From contig NZ_WBVQ01000001.1 in the NCBI RefSeq assembly GCF_008933165.1, forward strand, positions 434,001-498,000: 64,000 nt of DNA, read 5' to 3'. The notes below the pieces were generated by a model. The model was not told where the DNA came from, did no database searches, and was given only the letters and a program-made list of their open reading frames with translations. Origin of the DNA: Phaeocystidibacter marisrubri. GTDB taxonomy: Bacteria > Bacteroidota > Bacteroidia > Flavobacteriales > Schleiferiaceae. Both the position numbers and the translations under genes were made by a program. Positions 8,885-17,858 of this stretch are shown here, in pieces. Numbering within the stretch: the stretch's first letter is position 1; every line of letters begins with the position of its first letter.

Positions 8885-11074
8885 ATGTCCACAATTCGTT
8901 TCTTTTGTATTGAGGAAACTATGAATCGCAAACCGGTGAACTTTACACCAAATGCGGGTCGTGTTTCTGACTACTTTGGTTCACACGTCTTTAATGATAA
9001 GTCCATGAGGGCTTACATGACAAAGGAGGCGTACAGAAGTGTACGTTCAGCCATCGATCTCGGAGCTAAGATTGACCGTGAAGTTGCGGATCAAGTTGCA
9101 GCAGGAATGAAAGCCTGGGCAGTTAGCAAGGGTGCTACGCATTATACACACTGGTTCCAACCGCTAACAGGTGGTACAGCAGAAAAGCACGATTCATTCT
9201 TCGAGCCAACAGAAGATGGAGATGCAATTGAGAAATTTAGCGGTGGCATGTTGGTTCAGCAAGAACCCGATGCATCGAGCTTCCCAAATGGAGGTATCCG
9301 CAACACATTTGAAGCGCGTGGTTATACAGCATGGGATCCTACTTCTCCTGCTTTTGTGATTGGAACTACTCTTTGTATTCCAACCATTTTCGTTTCATAC
9401 ACAGGTGAAGCACTCGATTTTAAGACTCCTCTCTTAAGAGCTCTTCAAAGTGTGGATCAAGCAGCTACAGATGTAGCTCAGTACTTCGATAAGAACGTTA
9501 AGAAAGTAAATGCGACTCTCGGTTGGGAGCAAGAATACTTCTTGGTGGATAGCGCATTCTTTAACGGACGTCCGGATATGGCTTTGGCAGGTCGTGCACT
9601 TCTAGGTCACGGTCCAGCAAAAGGTCAGCAGCTTGATGATCATTACTTTGGAAGTATTCCAGAGCGTGTGATTCAGTTCATGCAAGAAATTGAGTTTGAA
9701 GCATTGCGTTTGGGTATTCCTATCAAAACGCGTCACAATGAAGTAGCTCCTTCACAATATGAATTTGCTCCAATCTTTGAAGAGGCAAACGTGGCCGTTG
9801 ACCACAATTCACTCTTCATGGACTTGATGGAGAAAGTGGCACGTCGCCATAATTTCCGCGTACTTCTTCACGAAAAGCCTTTTGCGGGAGTAAATGGTTC
9901 AGGAAAGCATAACAACTGGTCACTTGCAACGGATACGGGGGTAAACTTGCTTCAACCGGGTAAGACGCCTAAGAGCAACCTACAGTTCCTTACCTTCTTT
10001 ATTAACACCATCAAGGCAGTTCACGATCACGCCGACATGCTTCGCGCTACTATCGCGTCTGCAGGTAACGATCACCGCTTGGGTGCAAACGAAGCTCCTC
10101 CTGCGATTATATCTGTATTTATCGGCGAGCAACTCTCTGCCGTATTGGACGAATTGGAGCGTTTGGAGTCTGGTAAACTTAGCCCACAAGCAAAGACTGA
10201 CCTCAAGCTTAACGTAGTAGGTAAGATTCCTGAAATCCTATTGGACAACACCGACCGTAACCGTACTTCACCGTTCGCGTTTACAGGTAATAAGTTCGAG
10301 TTCCGCGCTGTGGGGTCACAGGCGAACTGTGCGCAGCCTATGACCGTTCTCAACGCTATCATGGCCGATCAACTTCGCAAGTTTAAGTCGGACGTAGATG
10401 CCTTGATCAAAAACGGCATGAAGAAAGACGATGCCATCTTCAACGTGTTGAAAGACTACATCAAAGCGTCTAAGAAGATTCGTTTTGAAGGCGATGGCTA
10501 CGGGGATGCATGGAAAGAAGAAGCAGCTAAGCGCGGCTTGAACAACGTTCCTGACACCCCGCGTGCGTTGGACTTCATGGTAACCGAAGAAGCTATCCGC
10601 ATTTTTGAAGAAAACGGCGTATTGAACCGAGTAGAAGTAGAAGCTCGTCACGAGATTCTTTTGGAAGAATACCAAAAGAGAATTCAAATTGAATCTAGAG
10701 TATTGGGTGATATTGCGGGTAACCACGTTATTCCAACGGCAATTCGCTACCAAAGTACTTTGATTGAGAGTGTGCAGCGCTTGAAAGATTTGTTCGACGA
10801 GAAGACTTACAAATCAATGGCTCAGGCTCAGTTGGATATGATTTCTGAGATATCAAAGCACGTGACGGTGATCATTTCTGAAAAGAAAGCGATGATTGAA
10901 GCGCGCAAGAAGGCGAATGCCCTTACTGATACACGTGAAATGGCTATTGCCTACTGCGATACTGTTAAGCCAATCATGGAAACGATCCGCTATCACGCTG
11001 ATAAATTGGAGCTGTTAGTAGACGATGAAATGTGGCCATTGCCTAAGTTCAGAGAGCTACTTTTCACACGATAA
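8885..11074 (+). CDS. glnN: Glutamine synthetase type III
   Basis: Makes glutamine from glutamate, ammonia and ATP; cytoplasmic. At 729 residues it is far longer than GSI (~450) and has the GSIII N-terminal extension (MSTIRFFCIEETMNRKP, VSDYFGSHVFN). The catalytic core shows GWEQEYFLVD (metal-binding Glu), RHNEVAPSQYEFAPIFE, and GVNGSGKHNNWSLATDTG, all typical of GSIII. An alternative start at 8921 (MNRKP) is possible, but the chosen start matches the family's usual N-terminus. The gene is monocistronic with its own terminator; no nitrogen-regulatory gene (such as glnB) is adjacent. Confidence 0.96.
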   Translation: MSTIRFFCIEETMNRKPVNFTPNAGRVSDYFGSHVFNDKSMRAYMTKEAYRSVRSAIDLGAKIDREVADQVAAGMKAWAVSKGATHYTHWFQPLTGGTAEKHDSFFEPTEDGDAIEKFSGGMLVQQEPDASSFPNGGIRNTFEARGYTAWDPTSPAFVIGTTLCIPTIFVSYTGEALDFKTPLLRALQSVDQAATDVAQYFDKNVKKVNATLGWEQEYFLVDSAFFNGRPDMALAGRALLGHGPAKGQQLDDHYFGSIPERVIQFMQEIEFEALRLGIPIKTRHNEVAPSQYEFAPIFEEANVAVDHNSLFMDLMEKVARRHNFRVLLHEKPFAGVNGSGKHNNWSLATDTGVNLLQPGKTPKSNLQFLTFFINTIKAVHDHADMLRATIASAGNDHRLGANEAPPAIISVFIGEQLSAVLDELERLESGKLSPQAKTDLKLNVVGKIPEILLDNTDRNRTSPFAFTGNKFEFRAVGSQANCAQPMTVLNAIMADQLRKFKSDVDALIKNGMKKDDAIFNVLKDYIKASKKIRFEGDGYGDAWKEEAAKRGLNNVPDTPRALDFMVTEEAIRIFEENGVLNRVEVEARHEILLEEYQKRIQIESRVLGDIAGNHVIPTAIRYQSTLIESVQRLKDLFDEKTYKSMAQAQLDMISEISKHVTVIISEKKAMIEARKKANALTDTREMAIAYCDTVKPIMETIRYHADKLELLVDDEMWPLPKFRELLFTR

Positions 11075-11101
11075 TATGGTGTGACTTTTCCGAAAGTTGA
11101 T

Positions 11102-11138
11102 AATTCCCCGTCCATCTCTTGGTCGGGGAATTTTTTTT
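11102..11138 (+). terminator. Rho-independent terminator after glnN
   Basis: AATTCCCCG and CGGGGAATT make a 9-bp outer stem with an inner CC/GG pair, followed by eight T. Confidence 0.92.
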
Positions 11139-11197
11139 AAAGCCGCAAATGGCTATTTTAGCGACTTTCGCACAGTCTAGAACGCAGATTATATTTT

Positions 11198-13717
11198 ATG
11201 AAATACACGCGATTCGCCAGCCTATTGGCTCTTGTTATGATGTGTAGCCTACCAGTAATGGCTCAGGATACTGGTTCAGGAGAGGATCAAGACCCACGGG
11301 CAGACGAGCATAAAGAAGCCGACGAGTACTACGATGCTCGCGAGTTTGCTATTGCTGCTGAGTTGTTTAAAGATGCTTATTCTGAGGCTAACTCCAAGAG
11401 TGAGAAGGCCGAGATTACATTCAAACTTGCAGAATGTTACAAGTACATGCAGGATTACCGTTCTGCAGAAAGACAGTACAGTAGAGCTTTCAGTTTAGAT
11501 TATGGACCTATTTGTGTCCTCCGCGAAGCAGACATGCTCAAAAACCAAGGTGAATATGAAGACGCCATTGGTAAATATGAAGAGTATCGTCAGCTCGTAC
11601 CAGCCGATTTGCGCGGTGAACAAGGCATCCGTTCTTGTCGCCAAGCCGTAGATTGGATGGAAAATCCGCCTACCCGTTATCAAGTTACTAACATGGGTCG
11701 CGACTTGAATACCCGCGATGAGGAGCTTGCTCCAGCCTATGCCGGTAAGATGGGGAGAGAAACGGAAATGCTTTATTTCGTTTCAAACCGCGAAGAAGCT
11801 ACTGGAAATGAAGAAGACGGATGGAGCCAAGCTGGTTTTACCGATATCTTCATGATTGAACAGCAACGTGCCTCTCGCGCAAGAGGTCGCAGAAGCAGCG
11901 CTCCAGAAGAAGTTTCTTGGTCTGCACCAGTTCAGATTGATGGCGAAGAGGAAATTATCAACACCGATTATCACGAGAGTGCACTTTGCTTCGACAAGAT
12001 GATGAAGGAGATGTACTTTACTCGTTGTCCACGTGAAAAGCGCGCTCACTTAGGTTGTGCGATTTATGTGGCCAAGCGTTCAGGTACCAACTGGTTGCCT
12101 GCAGAGCCAGTAGTTCTAGCTCCAGATAGCACATATTCAGTAGGTCACCCAAGCTTGAGCGAAGACAATACCATTCTTTACTTCGCAGGTGCACTTCCAG
12201 GTTCTGTGGAAGACAGTAGAGATATTTGGATGACGACGTACAATCGCCGTGAGAGAAAGTGGAATACGCCTACCAACTTGGGTCCAATTGTGAACACAGG
12301 TGGTGATGAACTTTTTCCACGTGTTCATGGCGACGGTTACCTTTACTTCTCCTCAAACGGCCTTCCAGGTATGGGAGGTTTGGATGTTTGGAGAGTGAAA
12401 TTGGGTGAAGATGGTATGCCAGAAGGCGAAGCCGAAAACATGAAGTGGCCTATCAACTCACCTGCCGATGATCATGGTTTGATCTTCGATCCAGGAGATC
12501 AAGCGGCTCATGGTTATATGGCTTCTACCTACTCAGAGCGCGATGACCACAGAGGAGGGACAGACCTTTATGAGGTGTACTTGGTTCCTTTGGAATACAC
12601 GATTTCAGGTACTATTGTTAGCTCGAAAGACGGCAAGCCAGTTCCTCAAGTTACCGTTACTCTCGAAGGTGGCGAGGCTCCAATTGTCGTAAATACCGAT
12701 GCGGATGGTTACTATATGTTCGACCGCAATCAATTGGAAGAAGGAGTAGTTTACAAATTGACTTACTCTAAGGCGAAGTTCTTCTCTGGAGAAGTGAGCA
12801 CAACTACGGTTGATATTCCGCTTGCGGCACATGAATTAGTAAAAGATCCTCAGGGGGATTACTATATCCACAATATTGCGCTCAGTCCGAAAATTGAGCC
12901 GATTGACGTTCCAATTATTCTTCCTAACGTACTCTTTGCTACGGCGAAGTGGGACTTGACTCCAGCTTCTCAAGCTGCATTGGATACAGTGGTTGATATC
13001 TTGAACCGTAACCCGAACATCACAATCGAACTTCGTTCACATACGGATTACACCGATGATGCTGATAAGAACTTAATTCTTTCGAAACATCGTGCAGATA
13101 CTTGTGTGAGCTATTTGATCTCTAAAGGAATTTCTCCAGATCGCTTGACTGCGGTAGGTAAAGGTGAGACTGAACCACGTACTATTCCAGAAGGATACGA
13201 CGGATTGTACAGCGATGATTTCGAAGATGGTCAGGAGTTGACCGAAGCTTGGATTAAGCGTCAGAGCAAGGAAATTCAAGACAAGGCGAATCAATTGAAC
13301 CGTCGTACCGATATGAAGGTGTTGAGAGACGATTACGTTCCTTCAGCTCCAGTTGGAGAAGATGGCGAAGTGATTGAAGCAGAGGAGGAAGAAGTAGTTC
13401 TTGAGCCTAAGCTACACGAAGTACAGGGACGTGAATCACTCGGTCGTATTGCTCGTGAATACAATGTATCGGTTCGTGATATTAAAGAGTTGAATGGAGG
13501 AATGCGCGGAGTGCGTGTATTGCCAGGAATGATTTTGAAAGTGACTCCAGGCGCTGATTACAGTGAGTTCGACAGAACGCACTACCAGTGTGAACGAGGA
13601 GACGATTGGGATAAAATTGCAGAGAAACTCGGTATGGATGCCGATACACTTGAAGAATTGAATCCTGATGTTGATGAAGATCAGTTGTGGCCAGGTCGCT
13701 ACATCGAAATCGAATAA
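11198..13717 (+). CDS. PorE-like envelope protein: TPR, PD40 propeller, CarboxypepD-reg, OmpA, two LysM
   Basis: Exported protein of 839 residues that should bind peptidoglycan and anchor an envelope assembly. The signal peptide (MKYTRFASLLALVMMCSLPVMA) is followed by TPR-like helices (~30-150), a WD40-like PD40 propeller (~160-450; DIWMTTYNR, GLDVWRVKL, GGTDLYEVY), a carboxypeptidase-regulatory-like fold (~465-545), an OmpA domain (~570-690; LFATAKWDLTP, ELRSHTDYTDD, LSKHRADTCVSYL) and two C-terminal LysM modules (~735-785 and ~790-839). TPR-propeller-CRD-OmpA is the order described for the T9SS component PorE, but this order also occurs in other Bacteroidota OmpA proteins. The LysM pair is an addition. 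It follows the glnN terminator and ends before its own terminator. Confidence 0.85.
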   Translation: MKYTRFASLLALVMMCSLPVMAQDTGSGEDQDPRADEHKEADEYYDAREFAIAAELFKDAYSEANSKSEKAEITFKLAECYKYMQDYRSAERQYSRAFSLDYGPICVLREADMLKNQGEYEDAIGKYEEYRQLVPADLRGEQGIRSCRQAVDWMENPPTRYQVTNMGRDLNTRDEELAPAYAGKMGRETEMLYFVSNREEATGNEEDGWSQAGFTDIFMIEQQRASRARGRRSSAPEEVSWSAPVQIDGEEEIINTDYHESALCFDKMMKEMYFTRCPREKRAHLGCAIYVAKRSGTNWLPAEPVVLAPDSTYSVGHPSLSEDNTILYFAGALPGSVEDSRDIWMTTYNRRERKWNTPTNLGPIVNTGGDELFPRVHGDGYLYFSSNGLPGMGGLDVWRVKLGEDGMPEGEAENMKWPINSPADDHGLIFDPGDQAAHGYMASTYSERDDHRGGTDLYEVYLVPLEYTISGTIVSSKDGKPVPQVTVTLEGGEAPIVVNTDADGYYMFDRNQLEEGVVYKLTYSKAKFFSGEVSTTTVDIPLAAHELVKDPQGDYYIHNIALSPKIEPIDVPIILPNVLFATAKWDLTPASQAALDTVVDILNRNPNITIELRSHTDYTDDADKNLILSKHRADTCVSYLISKGISPDRLTAVGKGETEPRTIPEGYDGLYSDDFEDGQELTEAWIKRQSKEIQDKANQLNRRTDMKVLRDDYVPSAPVGEDGEVIEAEEEEVVLEPKLHEVQGRESLGRIAREYNVSVRDIKELNGGMRGVRVLPGMILKVTPGADYSEFDRTHYQCERGDDWDKIAEKLGMDADTLEELNPDVDEDQLWPGRYIEIE

Positions 13718-13738
13718 TCAGATATTACTATCATGGAA

Positions 13739-13764
13739 GCGCCCTGCATTGCGGGGCGCTTTTG
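13739..13764 (+). terminator. Rho-independent terminator after the OmpA/LysM gene
   Basis: GCGCCCTGC and GCGGGGCGC pair over 9 bp (one G-U) with an ATT loop, followed by five T. Its T tract runs straight into the putative purM -7 element. Confidence 0.85.
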
Positions 13765-13772
13765 TATTTTTG
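13765..13772 (+). promoter_or_regulatory. -7 element 4 nt before the purM start
   Basis: TATTTTTG matches TAnnTTTG and is separated from the purM ATG by only CCCC. If used, transcription would begin at or next to the start codon (leaderless mRNA). No TTG at the proper -33 spacing. Confidence 0.4.
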
Positions 13773-13776
13773 CCCC

Positions 13777-14952
13777 ATGGAAAAGAGTTCACGTTACGCA
13801 GAAAGAGGAGTTTCTTCTGGTAAAGAAGAAGTTCACAAGGCCATTGCCAATGTTGATAAGGGTTTATTCCCTAAAGCATTCTGTAAGATCATTCCTGATT
13901 ATTTGACAGGAAGTGAAGACCACTGCTTGGTTATGCATGCGGATGGTGCCGGTACAAAATCGTCACTCGCCTATGTATATTGGAAGGAAACAGGAGACAT
14001 TTCTGTTTGGAAGGGCATTGCACAAGATGCGTTGGTGATGAACATCGACGATCTACTTTGTGTAGGTGCAACTGAGAATATTCTTCTCTCTTCAACCATC
14101 GGTCGTAACAAGAACCTTATTCCAGGTGAAGTCATCTCAGCGATCATTCAAGGAAATGAAGAGTTGTTGGAAGACTTTCGTAAACACGGAGTTGATATCG
14201 TATCAACAGGTGGAGAGACCGCTGATGTAGGCGACCTTGTAAGAACCATCATTGTGGATAGTACAGTAGTCGCTAGAATGCGTCGCGACGAAGTGATTGA
14301 CAATGCGAACATTCGTCCGGGTGATGTAATTGTTGGCCTATCGAGTTATGGTCAGGCTACCTATGAAGATCACTACAATGGTGGAATGGGAAGTAATGGA
14401 CTTACTTCGGCACGTCACGACGTCTTCAATAAACTCGTAGCAGAGAAATATCCAGAGAGTTTTGATCCTGCCGTACCATCTGATCTAGTGTACTCCGGTA
14501 GCGTGTCTCTTACTGAAGAAGTAGAGGGTACTGGAAGAACTGCTGGACAATTGGTCCTTTCGCCAACCCGTAGTTACGCGCCTGTCATCAAAGAAATTTT
14601 GAACCACCATAGAGGAGATATTCACGGAATGATTCACTGTTCAGGTGGAGCTCAAACTAAGATTCTTCATTTCGTGAATGGTGGGCATATTATCAAGGAC
14701 AATCTTTTCCCAACTCCACCACTGTTTAGCCTGATTCAAAAGGAGAGTGGTACTTCATGGGAAGAGATGTATCAAGTATTCAACATGGGGCACCGGATGG
14801 AGCTTTACATGAATGAGAATGCAGCTCAAGCGATCATCGATATTGCACAGAAATACGGTATTGAAGCGCAGATTGTGGGAAGAGTAGAGGAGTCGGAACA
14901 ACCTCACCTTACCATTACAAGTGAGCATGGAACTTTTACCTACGGTAAATGA
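13777..14952 (+). CDS. purM: Phosphoribosylformylglycinamidine cyclo-ligase (AIR synthase)
   Basis: Catalyses the ATP-dependent closure of FGAM to aminoimidazole ribotide, step five of purine synthesis. [42 protein letters not shown] and [11 protein letters not shown] match the PurM/AIRS fold (N-terminal AIRS domain, then the C-terminal domain with HCSGGAQTK). The ORF is open 90 nt further upstream, but that extension lies in the preceding gene's end and terminator; the start at 13777 gives 391 residues and a family-like N-terminus. Its stop overlaps the prfA start by ATGA, so purM-prfA-pyrF are probably translated in a coupled fashion. Confidence 0.95.
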   Translation: MEKSSRYAERGVSSGKEEVHKAIANVDKGLFPKAFCKIIPDYLTGSEDHCLVMHADGAGTKSSLAYVYWKETGDISVWKGIAQDALVMNIDDLLCVGATENILLSSTIGRNKNLIPGEVISAIIQGNEELLEDFRKHGVDIVSTGGETADVGDLVRTIIVDSTVVARMRRDEVIDNANIRPGDVIVGLSSYGQATYEDHYNGGMGSNGLTSARHDVFNKLVAEKYPESFDPAVPSDLVYSGSVSLTEEVEGTGRTAGQLVLSPTRSYAPVIKEILNHHRGDIHGMIHCSGGAQTKILHFVNGGHIIKDNLFPTPPLFSLIQKESGTSWEEMYQVFNMGHRMELYMNENAAQAIIDIAQKYGIEAQIVGRVEESEQPHLTITSEHGTFTYGK

Positions 14953-16034
14953 GCACATTAGATAGATTAAATGGCATTCGTCAGCGATACGACGAGGTGA
15001 ACGATTTGATCGTTCAACCTGATATCGCCTCAGATCACGAGCGCTATGTGCGATTGCACAAGGAGTACAAAGAGCTGAAGCCCATTGCAGAGGCTAGAGA
15101 TAAGTATATCCAATTACACGAGCAGATTGAAGAAGCTCAAAGTGTAATTGCAGAGGGAGGAGATCCTGAATTTGTCGAGCTGGCTCAGATGGAGCTTGAA
15201 GAATCGAAAGAACAGCTTGAGCAGCTTGAAGAAGACATCAAATGGATGTTGATTCCCAAAGATCCGGAAGACAGCAAGAATGCTGTTTTAGAGATCCGAG
15301 CGGGTACAGGAGGAGATGAAGCCAGTTTGTTTGCTGGAGATCTCTTCAGAATGTACCAGCGCTATGTGGAAGGTCGCGGTTGGAAAATGGAGTTGGTAAA
15401 CTCCAATGAAGGCACTGTTGGTGGTTACAAAGAAATCGCGGTAGCCATTACCGGCGAAGATGTTTACGGAACATTGAAATACGAGAGTGGGGTTCACCGC
15501 GTTCAGCGTGTCCCTTCTACAGAAAGTCAAGGCCGTGTACACACTTCAGCGGCCTCTGTAGCCGTATTGCCTGAAGCAGAGGAAGTGGATGTCGATATCA
15601 ATACTAATGACATCCGAAGAGACACCTTCCGAGCAAGTGGTGCAGGTGGTCAACACGTGAACAAAACCGAAAGTGCCATTCGTCTAACTCACCTTCCTAC
15701 TGGGATTGTGGTGGAATGTCAAGATGGTCGTTCCCAACACAAGAACTTGGAGCAAGCCATGAAGGTGTTGCGCTCAAGAATCTACGACCTCGAGTTGCAG
15801 AAGCACAATGATGAAATTGCTGCCAAGCGCAAGACCTTGGTTTCAACAGGTGACCGATCTGCTAAGATCAGAACCTATAACTTCCCGCAAGGACGTGTAA
15901 CCGATCACCGAATTGGTCTTACCGTTCACAATTTGCCTGACGTATTGAACGGCGATATTCAAACCTTTTTGGATGAGCTGAAGATGGCAGAGAATACAGA
16001 GCGCTTAAAAGAAGGAACGGAAAGCTACGGATGA
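14949..16034 (+). CDS. prfA: Peptide chain release factor 1
   Basis: Releases finished proteins at UAA and UAG codons. The 361 residues hold the coiled N-terminal domain, the [13 protein letters not shown] segment, codon-recognition region, and the catalytic GGQ loop ([18 protein letters not shown]) that enters the peptidyl-transferase centre. There is no sign of the frameshift that regulates RF2, and the length fits RF1. The start overlaps the purM stop (ATGA) and the stop overlaps the pyrF start (ATGA). Confidence 0.96.
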   Translation: MSTLDRLNGIRQRYDEVNDLIVQPDIASDHERYVRLHKEYKELKPIAEARDKYIQLHEQIEEAQSVIAEGGDPEFVELAQMELEESKEQLEQLEEDIKWMLIPKDPEDSKNAVLEIRAGTGGDEASLFAGDLFRMYQRYVEGRGWKMELVNSNEGTVGGYKEIAVAITGEDVYGTLKYESGVHRVQRVPSTESQGRVHTSAASVAVLPEAEEVDVDINTNDIRRDTFRASGAGGQHVNKTESAIRLTHLPTGIVVECQDGRSQHKNLEQAMKVLRSRIYDLELQKHNDEIAAKRKTLVSTGDRSAKIRTYNFPQGRVTDHRIGLTVHNLPDVLNGDIQTFLDELKMAENTERLKEGTESYG

Positions 16035-16852
16035 TGAATAGGAATGAAATTGTCGCTCATATTGAAGAGACAAAAAGTTTACTCTGTGTAGGATTAGACA
16101 CCGATTTGGACAAGATTCCTACACATCTTCTTTCGAATGAAGATCCCATCTTCGCTTTCAATAAGGCTATTATTGATGCCACTGCAGCGCATTGTGTAGC
16201 CTACAAACCCAATACGGCGTTTTATGAGGCGTATGGGCTTGAAGGCTGGAAGTCTTTTGAGAAGACCGTGTCGTACATCAAAGAGAATTATCCCAAGCAC
16301 ATGGTGATTGCTGATGCAAAACGCGGGGATATCGGAAACACCGCAGCGCGTTATGCCAAGGCTTTCTTGGACACTTTAAACTGCGATGCTATTACCGTTG
16401 CACCTTATATGGGCAAGGACTCTGTACAGCCTTTTTCTGGTAGAAAAGGGAAATGGGTTATCGTACTTGGCCTGACTTCAAATCCAGGCGCCGATGACAT
16501 TCAAAAGTTGGAGTTGAGCAATGGTCTTGCTGTAAGTCAGTCTGTGATGGACTCTGTGGCCAGTTGGATTCCCAATGACGAACTCATGTTTGTAGTAGGG
16601 GCAACACGTCCAGATGAATTGGCAAAGATCAGATCGAGATATCCAGAAACCTTCTTCCTAGTTCCAGGTGTTGGAGCACAAGGAGGTTCTGCGGCTGAAG
16701 TGGTGGAAGCGGGCTGTGTCAAAGGCATATATGGCTTGTTAATTAACGCTTCAAGAGGTGTTATCTACGCTTCAAGTGGTGATGATTTCGCAGAGGCGGC
16801 AGGTAGAGCAGCAGAGAAGCTGAAAATGGAAATGGCAGGCGCTTTTGCGTAA
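16031..16852 (+). CDS. pyrF: Orotidine 5'-phosphate decarboxylase (long type)
   Basis: Last step of UMP synthesis: decarboxylates OMP. The 273-residue protein shows [13 protein letters not shown] at the N-terminus and the signature [19 protein letters not shown] with the catalytic Asp/Lys network, then [10 protein letters not shown] and VPGVGAQGG phosphate-binding loops. Length and motif spacing match the longer type 2 enzymes common in Bacteroidota and Actinobacteria. The ATG overlaps the prfA stop; a second ATG three bases on (16034) is equally possible. Confidence 0.95.
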   Translation: MMNRNEIVAHIEETKSLLCVGLDTDLDKIPTHLLSNEDPIFAFNKAIIDATAAHCVAYKPNTAFYEAYGLEGWKSFEKTVSYIKENYPKHMVIADAKRGDIGNTAARYAKAFLDTLNCDAITVAPYMGKDSVQPFSGRKGKWVIVLGLTSNPGADDIQKLELSNGLAVSQSVMDSVASWIPNDELMFVVGATRPDELAKIRSRYPETFFLVPGVGAQGGSAAEVVEAGCVKGIYGLLINASRGVIYASSGDDFAEAAGRAAEKLKMEMAGAFA

Positions 16853-16874
16853 GTTAATTCAGACAATAAATTGA

Positions 16875-16905
16875 AAGGCGGACTCGTTTGGGTCCGCCTT
16901 TTTTT
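16875..16905 (+). terminator. Rho-independent terminator after pyrF
   Basis: AAGGCGGAC and GTCCGCCTT make a 9-bp stem with an 8-nt loop, followed by five more T (seven T in all after GCC). It ends the purM-prfA-pyrF unit. Confidence 0.92.
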
Positions 16906-16954
16906 ATGCCTAGTGATTGGGCGGTTGTAGGAGAAAGTGTACTTGGTCATGCCG

Positions 16955-16996
16955 TTTGTAAGAATATTCATCACAGCCTCAGGAAATTCTTACAAA
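16955..16996. repeat. 11-bp perfect inverted repeat in the pyrF to secreted-protein intergenic region
   Basis: TTTGTAAGAAT (16955-16965) and ATTCTTACAAA (16986-16996) are exact reverse complements separated by 20 nt. No T tract follows, so it is not a terminator. It lies 165-206 nt before the secreted-protein gene at 17161. The rest of the 255-bp gap (16906-17160) has a short palindrome GAACTA-GT-TAGTTC at 17090-17103 and no clear promoter. Confidence 0.6.
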
Positions 16997-17160
16997 TGTT
17001 GTCGGCTTTGTAGGAAAGGTCTTGTTGTCTGCCAGTGGTGTGGATAGCAATTTAGTGGTGCGGATAAATACTAACCTATGAAATCCGAAGAACTAGTTAG
17101 TTCGTAAATGAGACCTGGACTGCTAATTTTTTATTCGAAAAACTACCAAAAATCACTGCA

Positions 17161-17820
17161 ATGAGAACTTTGACTACTCTCAACTCGAACTGGAAAAGTA
17201 CGGCCTTCTTCGTTGGTCTCTTTTGGCTAATTTCTGTAGCGGCTTCAGCACAAGTAACGACCACCGACACTTTGTGTGTAGAATCACAAGACGTTACCTA
17301 CGGCATTACAGGAGCAGATCCAACCTCTACCTTCGCTTGGGGATTTGCCTCAGGTTATACGCCATTGGGTACCATTGATAACTCAGTGAGCTCAAATAAT
17401 TCTACCATTGAAATTGACTGGGGTAGCGCAGATGGCTCTACTCGAATTTACGCGATAGAACAAAGCGCTGATGGATGTTACGGTGACACCGTTTACTTGG
17501 ACATCATCCTTAATCCACTACCTACCATTGCTCTTACTGGAGATCAAGTCTGTGAAAATGACTCATCCAGTGTGAACTTTACGTTAACCGGAACGGCTCC
17601 TTGGGACATCGTATTGTCTGACGGAACAAACACCTACAACTATCAAGTTTCTAATGCAAATGCAACCGTTAAAGTAGCGGCCTTTGCGCCGGGTACAACG
17701 AGCATCAGCGTGGTAAGTGTAAGTGATGCAAACGGTTGTTCAGGTGATGTGACTGGCGTAACTCCAGCTACAGTAACCATCAATGCTAAGCCTACAACAG
17801 GTGGCATCTTCCACTACTAG
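17161..17820 (+). CDS. Secreted PKD/Ig-like protein, no sorting domain
   Basis: Not assignable to a named function. The 219-residue product has an N-terminal hydrophobic stretch ending VAASAQ, likely a signal peptide, then two Ig/PKD-like modules: one with TLCVESQDVTYGITGADPTSTFAW and a DGCYGDTVYLD end, one with QVCENDSSSVNFTLTGTAPWDI and DANGCSGDVTG. It stops abruptly after VTINAKPTTGGIFHY with no T9SS domain. The next gene, 38 nt downstream, begins with a module clearly related to this one's first module and has a type B T9SS domain, so the two probably make a pair of partner proteins. Low risk of frameshift: the downstream gene has its own signal peptide. Confidence 0.75.
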   Translation: MRTLTTLNSNWKSTAFFVGLFWLISVAASAQVTTTDTLCVESQDVTYGITGADPTSTFAWGFASGYTPLGTIDNSVSSNNSTIEIDWGSADGSTRIYAIEQSADGCYGDTVYLDIILNPLPTIALTGDQVCENDSSSVNFTLTGTAPWDIVLSDGTNTYNYQVSNANATVKVAAFAPGTTSISVVSVSDANGCSGDVTGVTPATVTINAKPTTGGIFHY

Positions 17821-17858
17821 GATTTCACTGAAGTTAACAACATTCAGAACGAACCTCG

